NCBI GenBank assembly: GCA_017651465.1
Contig: JAGCCX010000022.1
Location: 20,127-84,126 of the forward strand
Origin: Bacteroidales bacterium
GTDB lineage: Bacteria > Bacteroidota > Bacteroidia > Bacteroidales > UBA932
Length of the DNA stretch: 64,000 bases
Reading direction: 5' to 3'
In this document: positions 44,077 through 52,314 of the stretch, one piece after another
Numbering within the stretch: the stretch's first letter is position 1
Layout of the letters: the number at the start of each line of letters is the position of its first letter
Position numbers and translations under genes: made by a program
Notes under the pieces: model-generated
Databases searched by the model: none
What the model saw: the letters and a program-made list of their open reading frames with translations, nothing else
What the model was told of the DNA's origin: nothing

Positions 44077-46196
44077 GACTATCAAGATCAGGCATACTGT
44101 TTCTGGCGGTTCTGCTTTCGGCTTTGACCGCCCAGGCCAATCCCTACTCCCTTTCCAACCAGGCAATCGAGGTGAGCATAGGAGAAGATGGCTCGCTGCA
44201 GTCGCTGCGGAATGTCCTTACGGGGCACGACTATGCGGGCGGCGGCCTATTGTGGAGGCTCTATTACGACGCCCCGTACGAGAAGGAGATTCAGGTCCTG
44301 GGGTCGGAGCAACGGCCCGAGATAAGCCTGGAAGGCGATGTCATTACTCTGAGCTACAGCCATTTGACAGCTCACGGCCGTACCCTCGATATGAAGGTCA
44401 CCCTTACCGTGGCCCTGGAAGGCGACAAGGTACGCTTCGGCTCCACCCTCGAAAACCACGAGCCCCATACGGTGATACGCGAGCTCCACTACCCCCTCGT
44501 GCACGGCGCCCGCCTCCCCTCCGACCACAAGCTCTTCACTTCCGAGGCCGGAGGAATGCTGTTCGCCAGCCCCCTGGACGCGATAAACAAGACCCAGACC
44601 TCTCCTTACAAGCGTCCCGAGCAGATCTTCCGCCAGCGCGACGTCAAGTATGGCTACAAGGTGTTTATGAACTGCTTCGGCCTGTTCGGAGACAAGCAGG
44701 GCCTGTACTTCGGCTCCCACGACGATACTTTCCAGGACACCTGGCACGGCCTGAGGGCCTACATCAACCCGGCAAGCGGCAGGCACGACCTGCTGGAGTT
44801 CGGCTTCTTCAAGTATCCCCACTGCTTTTGCGGCGAGAGCTGGAGCTGCAATGCCAACGTGATTGCGCCGTATTCCGGCAGCTGGCACGTGGCCTCCGGA
44901 ATCTACCGCAGCTGGGCTGACAGTTGGTGGGACCACCGCCGGGAGCCTCAGTGGGTGCGCGAAATGAAGAGCTGGCAGCGGGTCATCTTCAAGCATCAGT
45001 ACGGCGAGTACCTCTTCAAGTATCCCGATATCAACGGGATAGTGAACGAGGCCGGGCAGAGCGTGGGCTGCAACGCCCTCTTCCTTTTCGGATGGTGGGC
45101 CGAGGGAATGGACCACGGCAACCCCGACTATTCCCCCGACGAGACCCAGGGTGGAGACGAGGCCCTCAAGGCCGAAATAGCCCGCTACCAGGCCGCCGGT
45201 AACCATCTGCTGCTCTATTACAACGGCAAGCTCATCGACCGCGAAAGCCGCTTCTACCGCAACGGCCCGGGGCCTGAGCTGTGCAGGCACGACAACACCG
45301 GCGCCGAGATCCTGGAGCGCTACAAATTCACCGGCCAGGGCACCTGGCTCGGAGAGTATGACCAAAGGACCTTCGCCATAGCCAATATGATGGACCCGAG
45401 GTGGAACCAGCTGCTCTTCGACCTTCAGGACAGGGCCTACGCCCTGGGAGCGCACAGCGTATTCTACGACCAGCTGGGCTACATCGAGGGCGAGAGCGCC
45501 AATTGGGATACTTCCCGGGAGTATCCGGTGCCCGACGTGTACGGCATTCGCAAGCGCGCCGAGTGTCTCAAGCTCCTGCGCGACCGCTACGCCGACAAGG
45601 CTCCCGACTTTGCCCTGGGCGCCGAGGCCACGGTTGACGCCCTGGCCCAGTACTGCGACTACACCCACGGCTATCCGGCCAACGACGGCCCCGAACGCTG
45701 GATCAACTTCTTCCGCTACACCTTCCCCGAGCTGATATTCACCGACCGCGGCCAGCGCGACGACGAGGATGCCCTGCGCCACGTAAACAACACCGTGCTC
45801 GACGGGCAGCGCAACGACATCGAGGTCTTCCGCTGCCGTGGAATAATCTCCGACGCCCCTGTGTATCAGGCATATCTGGCCCAGGTCAATGCCATAAAGG
45901 ACAAGTACAAAGACTGCCTGCTGATGGGACGGTACAACGATAAGCTGGGCTTCAGCTGCTCGAACGGCAGCCTGGATGCGCGAGCTTTCGTCAGCGGCGA
46001 CAAGATGGCCGTCGTGGTGGCCAACCAGCAGATGAATACCACCAAAAAACAGCGCACCCGCATAGAGGTTCCCGGATACAGCTTCGTTGAAGCGTCGGCC
46101 ACGGGGACCGGAAAGATAAACAGGAAGGGCTCCCGCGTAACCCTGGGCCGCTACGACCTGGCAGTATTGATATTCCAAAAACAAAACGATAAATAA
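44073..46196 (+). CDS. DUF6259-type putative glycoside hydrolase
   Basis: 707 residues from ATG 44073; a TTG at 44058 is less likely. Signal peptide ending at LTAQA (about residue 19). The N-terminal ~240 residues are beta-rich (super-sandwich type). The middle resembles a TIM barrel (NALFLFGWWAEGMDHGNPDYSPDE, LLLYYNGKLIDRES, GAHSVFYDQLGY, DFALGAEATVDALAQYCDYTHG). The FYDQLG Asp (about residue 468) and the GAEAT Glu (about 518) sit where retaining glycosidases often place their pair, but I infer this rather than know it. The C-terminus (VEVPGYSFVEASATG) is a small sandwich. The context suggests glycan cleavage alongside EEP phosphoesterases. Confidence 0.7.
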   Translation: MRLSRSGILFLAVLLSALTAQANPYSLSNQAIEVSIGEDGSLQSLRNVLTGHDYAGGGLLWRLYYDAPYEKEIQVLGSEQRPEISLEGDVITLSYSHLTAHGRTLDMKVTLTVALEGDKVRFGSTLENHEPHTVIRELHYPLVHGARLPSDHKLFTSEAGGMLFASPLDAINKTQTSPYKRPEQIFRQRDVKYGYKVFMNCFGLFGDKQGLYFGSHDDTFQDTWHGLRAYINPASGRHDLLEFGFFKYPHCFCGESWSCNANVIAPYSGSWHVASGIYRSWADSWWDHRREPQWVREMKSWQRVIFKHQYGEYLFKYPDINGIVNEAGQSVGCNALFLFGWWAEGMDHGNPDYSPDETQGGDEALKAEIARYQAAGNHLLLYYNGKLIDRESRFYRNGPGPELCRHDNTGAEILERYKFTGQGTWLGEYDQRTFAIANMMDPRWNQLLFDLQDRAYALGAHSVFYDQLGYIEGESANWDTSREYPVPDVYGIRKRAECLKLLRDRYADKAPDFALGAEATVDALAQYCDYTHGYPANDGPERWINFFRYTFPELIFTDRGQRDDEDALRHVNNTVLDGQRNDIEVFRCRGIISDAPVYQAYLAQVNAIKDKYKDCLLMGRYNDKLGFSCSNGSLDARAFVSGDKMAVVVANQQMNTTKKQRTRIEVPGYSFVEASATGTGKINRKGSRVTLGRYDLAVLIFQKQNDK

Positions 46197-46197
46197 A

Positions 46198-46356
46198 ATG
46201 TACACGAGAATTATTGAGACAAAGCTGCCGGGACGATTTCCCTACCAGGCCCCGGCCGCAGCAGCATTCACAATGCACATTTCCGGTCTTTTGTGCGCAA
46301 GCGACTTAGACGGAGTTACCGAAGAGTGGGAAGAAGTTGATTTGTCAAACCTGTAA
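46198..46356 (+). CDS. 52-residue peptide with GLLCxS core
   Basis: The ATG lies one base after the stop of the DUF6259 gene; the TAA at 46354-46356 is 13 bases before the fimbrillin-like gene. The sequence starts MYTRIIETKLPGRFPYQAP, has HISGLLCASDLDG in the middle and ends acidic (VTEEWEEVDLSNL). It lacks a signal peptide. The core and position match the 42-residue ORF at 11397-11525, although the rest differs. Confidence 0.6.
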   Translation: MYTRIIETKLPGRFPYQAPAAAAFTMHISGLLCASDLDGVTEEWEEVDLSNL

Positions 46357-46369
46357 AATCCCGCGGAAT

Positions 46370-47749
46370 ATGAAAAGCAGATTTGTATTGATGGCTGCCG
46401 CCGCCCTGGTCCTTGCAGCCTGTGCCAAAGAGAGCACCCCGGTAAAAACCTTCAGTTTTACAGCCAGTTTCCAGGAAGAACCCTCCTCAAAGGCCGTTCT
46501 TGGACGCAATAACAACAAACCCCAGACGCTCTGGGAGAATGGAGATGCTATCAACATCTTCAGCTCCGGCAGCGCCCAGTCCAGTACTGCCGGTTTCCAG
46601 TTCACCACAACTCTCGGCAGCAATTCTATCTCGGCCGAATTCAGCTACACCGGAGATGACTTTGAGCCCGGAGAGATGTATTTCGCCACCTACCCTTACA
46701 GGTCGAACAAGAGGGGCGTGAACTTTACCGGATCGAGCGGATCGTACAGGCTTGCTGGCCTGCAGATTCCCTCGCCCCAGACCCTTGTCGCCGACAATTT
46801 CGACAAGGAGGCGGCGCTTTCGGTGGCATTTGCCGAGGGCGGAAGTTCATCCCTCTCGTTCAAGAACGCCACCGCCCTGTTGAAGTTCAGGGTGTCCGAC
46901 GCCGATGTTACGGGCGGACGCATTACGGCCGACAACGCCGATGCCCTTGCGGGAACATTCAGGGCCGATGTCGATGTCCAGACCAAGGAGCTCTCGCTGC
47001 AGGCTTATGGCCAGCCCACGACCAGTTACGTGGAGTTCGCTGTTGAGGGGAACGCCCCCCTGGCGACCGGGACCGATTATTATGTGGCAGTAAAGCCCGG
47101 AGTTCTCTCCGCCCCGCTGAAGATCTATCTTAACGACCTGCTGGTGAAGACTATAGACATCCCCGCCCTGGAGCGCAGCAAGATCTATAATCTCGGTACC
47201 CTCACCCTGCCCGAAGCTCCCCAGGTGGAGACAAAGACCCTTGTATTCGATTTTAGCGGAGAGCCCCTTTCCGGCTGGCCTACTACCGACAAGTGGCAGG
47301 ACGGCCCCGGAAACAAGACTTGCATCTACCCTCTGGACGGAACCAACTACGAATTCCTTCTTACTGAGTGCGGAAATGCAACTCAGGCACGCGTGGCCTG
47401 GTCAAAAGACAAAGGCGGTCTTGTAATGTTCGCTTCGTGGAGGTACATAGGCCTGCCGGCCATTGCCGGATACAAACTCGTCAAGCTCTCGGGATTCAAC
47501 TGCCTCACTAACAGCAGTTCCCGCAAGGCTGGAATAGTTACGGCCGTTGCCGAAACAAACGTGGATACGACCATCGCCGATGCGCACACTTTCGTGTCCG
47601 GTGGCGGCAGCATTAGTTGGCCTACAGGCGGCCAGACCTATTCTTACAACCTCGAAGGTACCACAGCGGGCACAAGGTACTACTTTATGTGTACCGGAGG
47701 CGGTATAGGTGTTTCGTCGCTCGAACTGGTGTACGAAAAGGTGCAATAA
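46370..47749 (+). CDS. Fimbrillin-like lipoprotein with shared C-terminal sandwich
   Basis: 459 residues from ATG 46370. Lipobox at LVLAAC (about residue 17). Residues about 22-290 fit a fimbrillin-like fold (SSKAVLGRNNNKPQTLWENG, DAINIFSSG, EMYFATYPYRSN, LSFKNATALLKFRVS, IYNLGTLTLPEAP). Residues about 295-459 are the same type of domain as in the BACON lipoprotein at 41848-42882 (FDFSGEPLSGWPTTDKW; RYIGLPAIAGYKLVKL). It is the last gene of the second SusCD operon and faces the CocE gene. A surface adhesin or matrix protein is most likely. Confidence 0.75.
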   Translation: MKSRFVLMAAAALVLAACAKESTPVKTFSFTASFQEEPSSKAVLGRNNNKPQTLWENGDAINIFSSGSAQSSTAGFQFTTTLGSNSISAEFSYTGDDFEPGEMYFATYPYRSNKRGVNFTGSSGSYRLAGLQIPSPQTLVADNFDKEAALSVAFAEGGSSSLSFKNATALLKFRVSDADVTGGRITADNADALAGTFRADVDVQTKELSLQAYGQPTTSYVEFAVEGNAPLATGTDYYVAVKPGVLSAPLKIYLNDLLVKTIDIPALERSKIYNLGTLTLPEAPQVETKTLVFDFSGEPLSGWPTTDKWQDGPGNKTCIYPLDGTNYEFLLTECGNATQARVAWSKDKGGLVMFASWRYIGLPAIAGYKLVKLSGFNCLTNSSSRKAGIVTAVAETNVDTTIADAHTFVSGGGSISWPTGGQTYSYNLEGTTAGTRYYFMCTGGGIGVSSLELVYEKVQ

Positions 47750-47757
47750 GCCGCGGA

Positions 47758-49602
47758 TCAGACGCCGGGGATAAGCGGAATGCTTACCCTCGAGTCGTTC
47801 CAGACCTTTATGCTGCAGGGGAGATAGTCGCTTGCCTGCACGGTGTAAGGGTTCTCCTGGAAGAACTGAGGCGACATAGCCATAAGCGGGAACCAGGACG
47901 ACTGTACCTGCACCACGATGCGGTGGCCTTTCTGGAAGATGTGGGCTATATCGTTGAGGGTGAAGTCGATAGCCGTCCTTTCCCCGGGCGTCACCGGCTC
48001 GGGGTGGGACAGGCTGCCGCGGTAGCGGGCGCGGAACACGTCGCCCCTCACCAGCATACGGTATCCGTCAGGCCGCTCGTCGATTACCTTGACTATAAAG
48101 TCGGCATCGGTGGTGGAGAGTGAGACCATCAGGTGCACCGGCACCGGGCCCTCTGCCAGCAAATCCTCCTTCAGAGGCTCGCCGCGATACACCAGGACAT
48201 CTTTCCGGGACTCTGTAAATCGCTGGTCTGCAGCCATATAGTTCTTGTTCCGGCCGTTGGTTATCTTTCCCATATAAGGCACTGGATCAGCTGGGTCGGA
48301 CACATATTGCCTCGCCTTGGGAGAGCCGCACGGGCGCTTGCGGGAGAGCTTCTTTCCATTCAGGAAGAAGGAGACCTCCTTTCGCTCCTTCAGCGGCCAT
48401 TCGGAATACACTTTCCAGTCCTGGTTGGCATCGTAAGCAGTGCTACCGTCAAGGGCGCGGGAGGGAAGGATGTGTACGGGGGCCGGCTGCCGCCCTTTCC
48501 CTTCCAGATAATAGGCAAAGAAGGGATACTCGATCTCTTCAACGAAGTAATCGGTCGAGCCCTCGCCGAAGTAGGAGTCACCCAGGCCCGAGTATTTCGA
48601 GTCCCTCCAGCCGCCGTGCGACCAGGGACCATATACGAAGTACGCGTGAGTGTCGGGCGACTGGCGGCGGAGCGCGGCATAGGTCTCAATGGCGCCGTAA
48701 CAGTCTTCTGCATCGTAATTTCCGCCCACCACAAGCACTGCCGGACGCACATCGTGCAACCTGTTTGCCACATTCCTCTCCTCCCACCAGGAGTCGTAAT
48801 CGGGATGCTGCATCATCTCTTCCCAGAAGGGGATACGCTCCCCGAAACTTGCCGTCAGCGATGGAAAATCGGGGTACTGCATAAAGTAGCTGTAGATGTC
48901 GCGGTCGATGTTTACGACACGCTCCGGCCCTTTTTCGGACGGCGCCTGGCGCACGCGGAAGAAAGAACTTGCAAACGAGTATATATCCAGCATCCACACC
49001 CCGTTGTGATGGGCGTCGTCGCCCCGCCACCAGTCGGTTACCGGAGCCTGCGGCGAGATGGCCTTGATGGCAGAATGTCCGCAGAGTCCTGCAGTAGTGG
49101 CGTAGAAGCCGGGATACGATACACCCTTCACGCCCACGGCTCCGTTGTTCCTGGTGTTCTTGATCAGCCATTCCACCGTATCGAAGGCGTCGCTCCCCTC
49201 GTCTATCTCCGACCAGCTTGCCCCTTCCGGCTTGAGGGGGCGGATATTCTCGTAGGTCCCTTCGCTCAGAAAAGTCCCCCTCACGCTCTGGAATACAATG
49301 ATATAACGGTTCAGGGCAAACATCTTCATCCAGCTCCTCAGGCTCCCGGGAAGTTTCTCTCCGGAATTCACTATACCGTAGGGCGTGCGAATCATTATAA
49401 CGGGGTGCAGCAGCGAGTCTTTGGGCTCATAAACGGCTGTATGCAGCCGCACGCCGTCCCTGGTGGGGATATACACTTCACGCCTGGAGTAATTGTCTTG
49501 AAGCCACTCGTCCGTCGGTGCTGGGACAGAAGCCCGGCAAATCAGGCTCCCGAAGGGCAGGAGCAAGGCAAGGGCGATAAAGAAGGGCAGTAACTTTTTC
49601 AT
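47758..49602 (-). CDS. CocE/NonD-family hydrolase (X-Pro dipeptidyl-peptidase-like)
   Basis: 614 residues. Signal peptide (FIALALLLPFGSLICRA). An alpha/beta-hydrolase domain holds the nucleophile elbow GVSYPG (Ser about 162). Other family features: YIPTRDGVRLHTAVYEP, MIRTPYG, VRGTFLSEGTY, VGGNYDAEDC (Asp region) and GPWSHGGW (catalytic His). The C-terminal jelly roll runs from about 385 (KRPCGSPKARQYVSDP; VQVQSSWFPL). Members cut X-Pro dipeptides or hydrolyse esters and amides; substrate unknown. It is convergent with the second SusCD operon, with only 8 bases between stops. Confidence 0.92.
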   Translation of the reverse strand: MKKLLPFFIALALLLPFGSLICRASVPAPTDEWLQDNYSRREVYIPTRDGVRLHTAVYEPKDSLLHPVIMIRTPYGIVNSGEKLPGSLRSWMKMFALNRYIIVFQSVRGTFLSEGTYENIRPLKPEGASWSEIDEGSDAFDTVEWLIKNTRNNGAVGVKGVSYPGFYATTAGLCGHSAIKAISPQAPVTDWWRGDDAHHNGVWMLDIYSFASSFFRVRQAPSEKGPERVVNIDRDIYSYFMQYPDFPSLTASFGERIPFWEEMMQHPDYDSWWEERNVANRLHDVRPAVLVVGGNYDAEDCYGAIETYAALRRQSPDTHAYFVYGPWSHGGWRDSKYSGLGDSYFGEGSTDYFVEEIEYPFFAYYLEGKGRQPAPVHILPSRALDGSTAYDANQDWKVYSEWPLKERKEVSFFLNGKKLSRKRPCGSPKARQYVSDPADPVPYMGKITNGRNKNYMAADQRFTESRKDVLVYRGEPLKEDLLAEGPVPVHLMVSLSTTDADFIVKVIDERPDGYRMLVRGDVFRARYRGSLSHPEPVTPGERTAIDFTLNDIAHIFQKGHRIVVQVQSSWFPLMAMSPQFFQENPYTVQASDYLPCSIKVWNDSRVSIPLIPGV

Positions 49603-49654
49603 TGTATCATACGAAGATTGCTGCTAATGTACTCATTTTTACGTATATTTCGGA

Positions 49655-51211
49655 ATGAAACGTTCAGAGATACTTATTTGTACGCTGTTGGCTTTCTTTG
49701 CCGCGAGTTGCGGCCACAGAGTAGTAGTTCCCCTCTGGGAAGGTACCGCAGTATGGGGCGGACGCATCAAAGACGGATCGTCAATGCCTTATAAGTCAGG
49801 TTTTTCCGCCGATCTGTCGAATAACCGCGCCAATCAGGTAGCCCCTTTGCTGCTGCTGTCGGACGGCCGCTACGTGTGGAGCGAGCAGCCGTTTTCGTTC
49901 AGCGTGGAGGGCAAGTCTCTCTTGGTAAAAGGGGACGTGGAGGTGGTCAAGGCGGGTGACAATCTGGCCGATGCCTACCGGGCCGCTGCCGCCGCACATT
50001 TTCCCGCCTCCGGAGAACTTCCGCCCGAAGAATTCTACCGCCAGCCCCAGTACAATACCTGGATCGAGTTGATGTACGACCAGAACCAGGAGGGCGTGCT
50101 CAATTACGCCCGCGGCATCCTTGCCAACGGCCTGCCCCCGGGAATCATAATGATCGACGATACCTGGCAGGAAGACTACGGCAAATGGAACTTCCATCCC
50201 GGACGTTTCCCCAATCCCAAGGCAATGTGCGACGAGCTGCACCGCCTGGGGTTCAAGGTGATGCTGTGGATATGCCCGTTCGTGAGTATGGACCAGTACC
50301 TTATCTGCCGGGAAATCAACGGCTTCAGCGGCTTTCTCCGCACCCCTCAAGCTGGAGACCCTTATCCGGTCCGCTGGTGGAACGGCACCTCTGCCGTGCT
50401 TGACTTTTCCAACCCCCAGTCGGTAGAATGGTTTGACGACCAACTCCATCGCCTGATGAAAGAATACGGCGTGGACGGCTTCAAGTTCGATGCCGCCGAC
50501 TTTGAATTCTACCCCTCCGAGGCCGAGGCTGCGGACGGTCAGGTTCCCGGCTGGGAGCAGTGTTCGCTCTTTGTGCAGCTGGCGTCAAAATACCCCTACA
50601 ACGAGCTACGCGCCGGTTGGCGCAATGCGGGCAAACCCATAGTTCAGCGCCTTCACGACAAGGCGCACTCCTGGGAGGACCTCTCCAAGCTCATCCCCGA
50701 AATGATGGCCGAGAGCCTGATGGGCTTCAGCTTCTGCTGCCCCGATATGGTGGGCGGCGGTAGCTTCGAGACCTTCCTGAGCGGCAACACCGACGAGGAG
50801 CTGCTGGTGCGTTCCGCCCAGGTTCACGCCCTTATGCCCATGATGCAATTCTCCCTCGCTCCCTGGAGAGTGCTCAATCCTGAAGAATATGCAGCAGTGC
50901 TTGGTGCAGTTGCACTCAGAAACCGGTTCATGCCCCTTATTGAAAGCCTCTACAAGAGGGCCGCAGCTACCGGAGAACCCATTGTCGCGCCCCTGGAATA
51001 CTGCTTCCCTCACCAGGGCCTTGCGGGCGTGACGGACGAATTCATGCTTGGTGACAATATCCTCGTGGCCCCCGTAGTCACTCCGGAAGACAGCCGCACC
51101 GTTATTCTTCCCGAAGGCTCGTGGAAGGCCGACGACGGCACTATCTATGAAGGCGGCACGCATACCATCGATGTGCCTGTCAGCAGGCTCCCTTTTTTTG
51201 AAAAGATATGA
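49655..51211 (+). CDS. GH31-family alpha-glycosidase lipoprotein
   Basis: 518 residues. Lipobox LLAFFAASC (about residue 19). A short N-terminal sandwich precedes the TIM barrel. Barrel landmarks: NTWIELMYDQNQ, GIIMIDDTWQEDYGKWNFHPGRFP (substrate-binding Asp), GVDGFKFDAAD (likely nucleophile Asp279) and CCPDMVGGG (likely acid/base Asp364), then a C-terminal sandwich (FMLGDNILVAPVV). This is the short GH31 form related to sulfoquinovosidases and alpha-galactosidases rather than starch enzymes; exact activity is open. CATG is absent in its first 1.18 kb but occurs three times in the last 0.4 kb (50839, 50929, 51043). Confidence 0.9.
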   Translation: MKRSEILICTLLAFFAASCGHRVVVPLWEGTAVWGGRIKDGSSMPYKSGFSADLSNNRANQVAPLLLLSDGRYVWSEQPFSFSVEGKSLLVKGDVEVVKAGDNLADAYRAAAAAHFPASGELPPEEFYRQPQYNTWIELMYDQNQEGVLNYARGILANGLPPGIIMIDDTWQEDYGKWNFHPGRFPNPKAMCDELHRLGFKVMLWICPFVSMDQYLICREINGFSGFLRTPQAGDPYPVRWWNGTSAVLDFSNPQSVEWFDDQLHRLMKEYGVDGFKFDAADFEFYPSEAEAADGQVPGWEQCSLFVQLASKYPYNELRAGWRNAGKPIVQRLHDKAHSWEDLSKLIPEMMAESLMGFSFCCPDMVGGGSFETFLSGNTDEELLVRSAQVHALMPMMQFSLAPWRVLNPEEYAAVLGAVALRNRFMPLIESLYKRAAATGEPIVAPLEYCFPHQGLAGVTDEFMLGDNILVAPVVTPEDSRTVILPEGSWKADDGTIYEGGTHTIDVPVSRLPFFEKI

Positions 51212-52314
51212 ATAAGATTCTCCGATTTATTCGTTCGGCAGGCCTGGCTCTGTTGCTGATAACAGTACAGGTTTCCTGTAACAAGACTGACCCCTATTCG
51301 GACAATGCCTTTAGGAATATGATGGCTGCGCTGGCCTGGGGGGATGATGTCTGTCATGTTTACGGCCACAAAACGCCGGATACCGATGCGGTTTGCTCTT
51401 CGCTTGCTTATGCCGCCCTGATGCGCGAACTCGGCTACAACTGCGAAGCCTTCGTAAGCAGCAAGACGAACAATGAGACGAATTACGTCAGCAGTTATTT
51501 CGGATTCGACCTTCCCGAGATTAAATCTTCCGTCACGGCTGGAACCAGGCTGATTGTAACCGACCATGAAGAGTACTCACAGAGTGTTGCCGGGGCGCGT
51601 GAAGGCATTGTGCTTCAGGTTATCGACCACCATCAGGCGGGCGATATGGTCGGCGCCGGCACCTATGTTTACCGCAAGGAGGTTGGCTCGACCTGTTCCC
51701 TTGTGTGGGAGTTGTTCGAACAGGCTGCAGTTCCGGTGAATGACAATGTGGCCCGTATCCTGCTTGCCGGCCTGATGAGCGACACGAGCGACCTTACGAG
51801 GAACAATACTACGGAGGAGGATAGGCGCGCCTGGACTTCGCTGACGACGCAGCTGAACCTTGGGCCGGCGGATGCTGAAGTAATCTTCAGCAACATGTCG
51901 GACGCTCTCACCGATTACAGCGGGATGAGCGACTACGAAATATATCTTTCGGATTACAAGGACTATGAGTTGTCGGAAGTGCCGGTGGGCATCGGCTGCG
52001 TGGAATGGAAGGATTATGCCACCATGGATTCTTTCATCGACCGGATGCTCTCTGTTATGCCCCAGGCCCTTACAGACCAGGGTCGGAGAATGGTTTTCTG
52101 CATGGCAACACGCTATGAGCCGAATACCAATCCGCAATCGACCGATAAAGTTGTTCCGGCGGGAACTTATATTCTGTACTTTGGTAAGGGAGCGCGTGAA
52201 GTGGCAGAAGAGGCTTACGGCCCCAGCCTTCGCGATGGCGTGTGCTATAGTGAGAAGCGTCTGGGCCGCAAGTTTGATGTTGTTCCCACGCTTGCGGAAA
52301 TCCTCGGCAGGTAG
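51208..52314 (+). CDS. Lipoprotein DHH-family (family II-like) inorganic pyrophosphatase
   Basis: 368 residues. An N-terminal lipoprotein signal (RSAGLALLLITVQVSC, Cys about 23) precedes a DHH-type domain. That domain has VYGHKTPDTDAVCSSLAYAAL (His and two Asp metal ligands, about 48-68), IVTDHEEYSQS, VIDHHQAG (DHH, about 138) and LAGLMSDTSDLTR (Asp). A DHHA2-like C-terminal domain follows. Family II pyrophosphatases split PPi with Mn or Co in the cytoplasm; an export signal on one is unusual. The start overlaps the GH31 stop (ATGA). CATG occurs at 51355, 51565, 51894, 52023 and 52101, unlike the rest of the genome seen here. The stop is immediately adjacent to that of the convergent PstS-like gene. 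Confidence 0.85.
   Translation: MNKILRFIRSAGLALLLITVQVSCNKTDPYSDNAFRNMMAALAWGDDVCHVYGHKTPDTDAVCSSLAYAALMRELGYNCEAFVSSKTNNETNYVSSYFGFDLPEIKSSVTAGTRLIVTDHEEYSQSVAGAREGIVLQVIDHHQAGDMVGAGTYVYRKEVGSTCSLVWELFEQAAVPVNDNVARILLAGLMSDTSDLTRNNTTEEDRRAWTSLTTQLNLGPADAEVIFSNMSDALTDYSGMSDYEIYLSDYKDYELSEVPVGIGCVEWKDYATMDSFIDRMLSVMPQALTDQGRRMVFCMATRYEPNTNPQSTDKVVPAGTYILYFGKGAREVAEEAYGPSLRDGVCYSEKRLGRKFDVVPTLAEILGR

Noticed and set aside
44247-46205. A 652-codon open frame on the minus strand opposite the DUF6259 gene
   Set aside because: It is a shadow of the GC-rich coding strand; it has no recognisable motif, no signal and no operon context, while the plus-strand frame is clearly a gene. The same holds for long antisense frames at 4824-5993, 7374-8741, 9131-11125 and 38583-39899.
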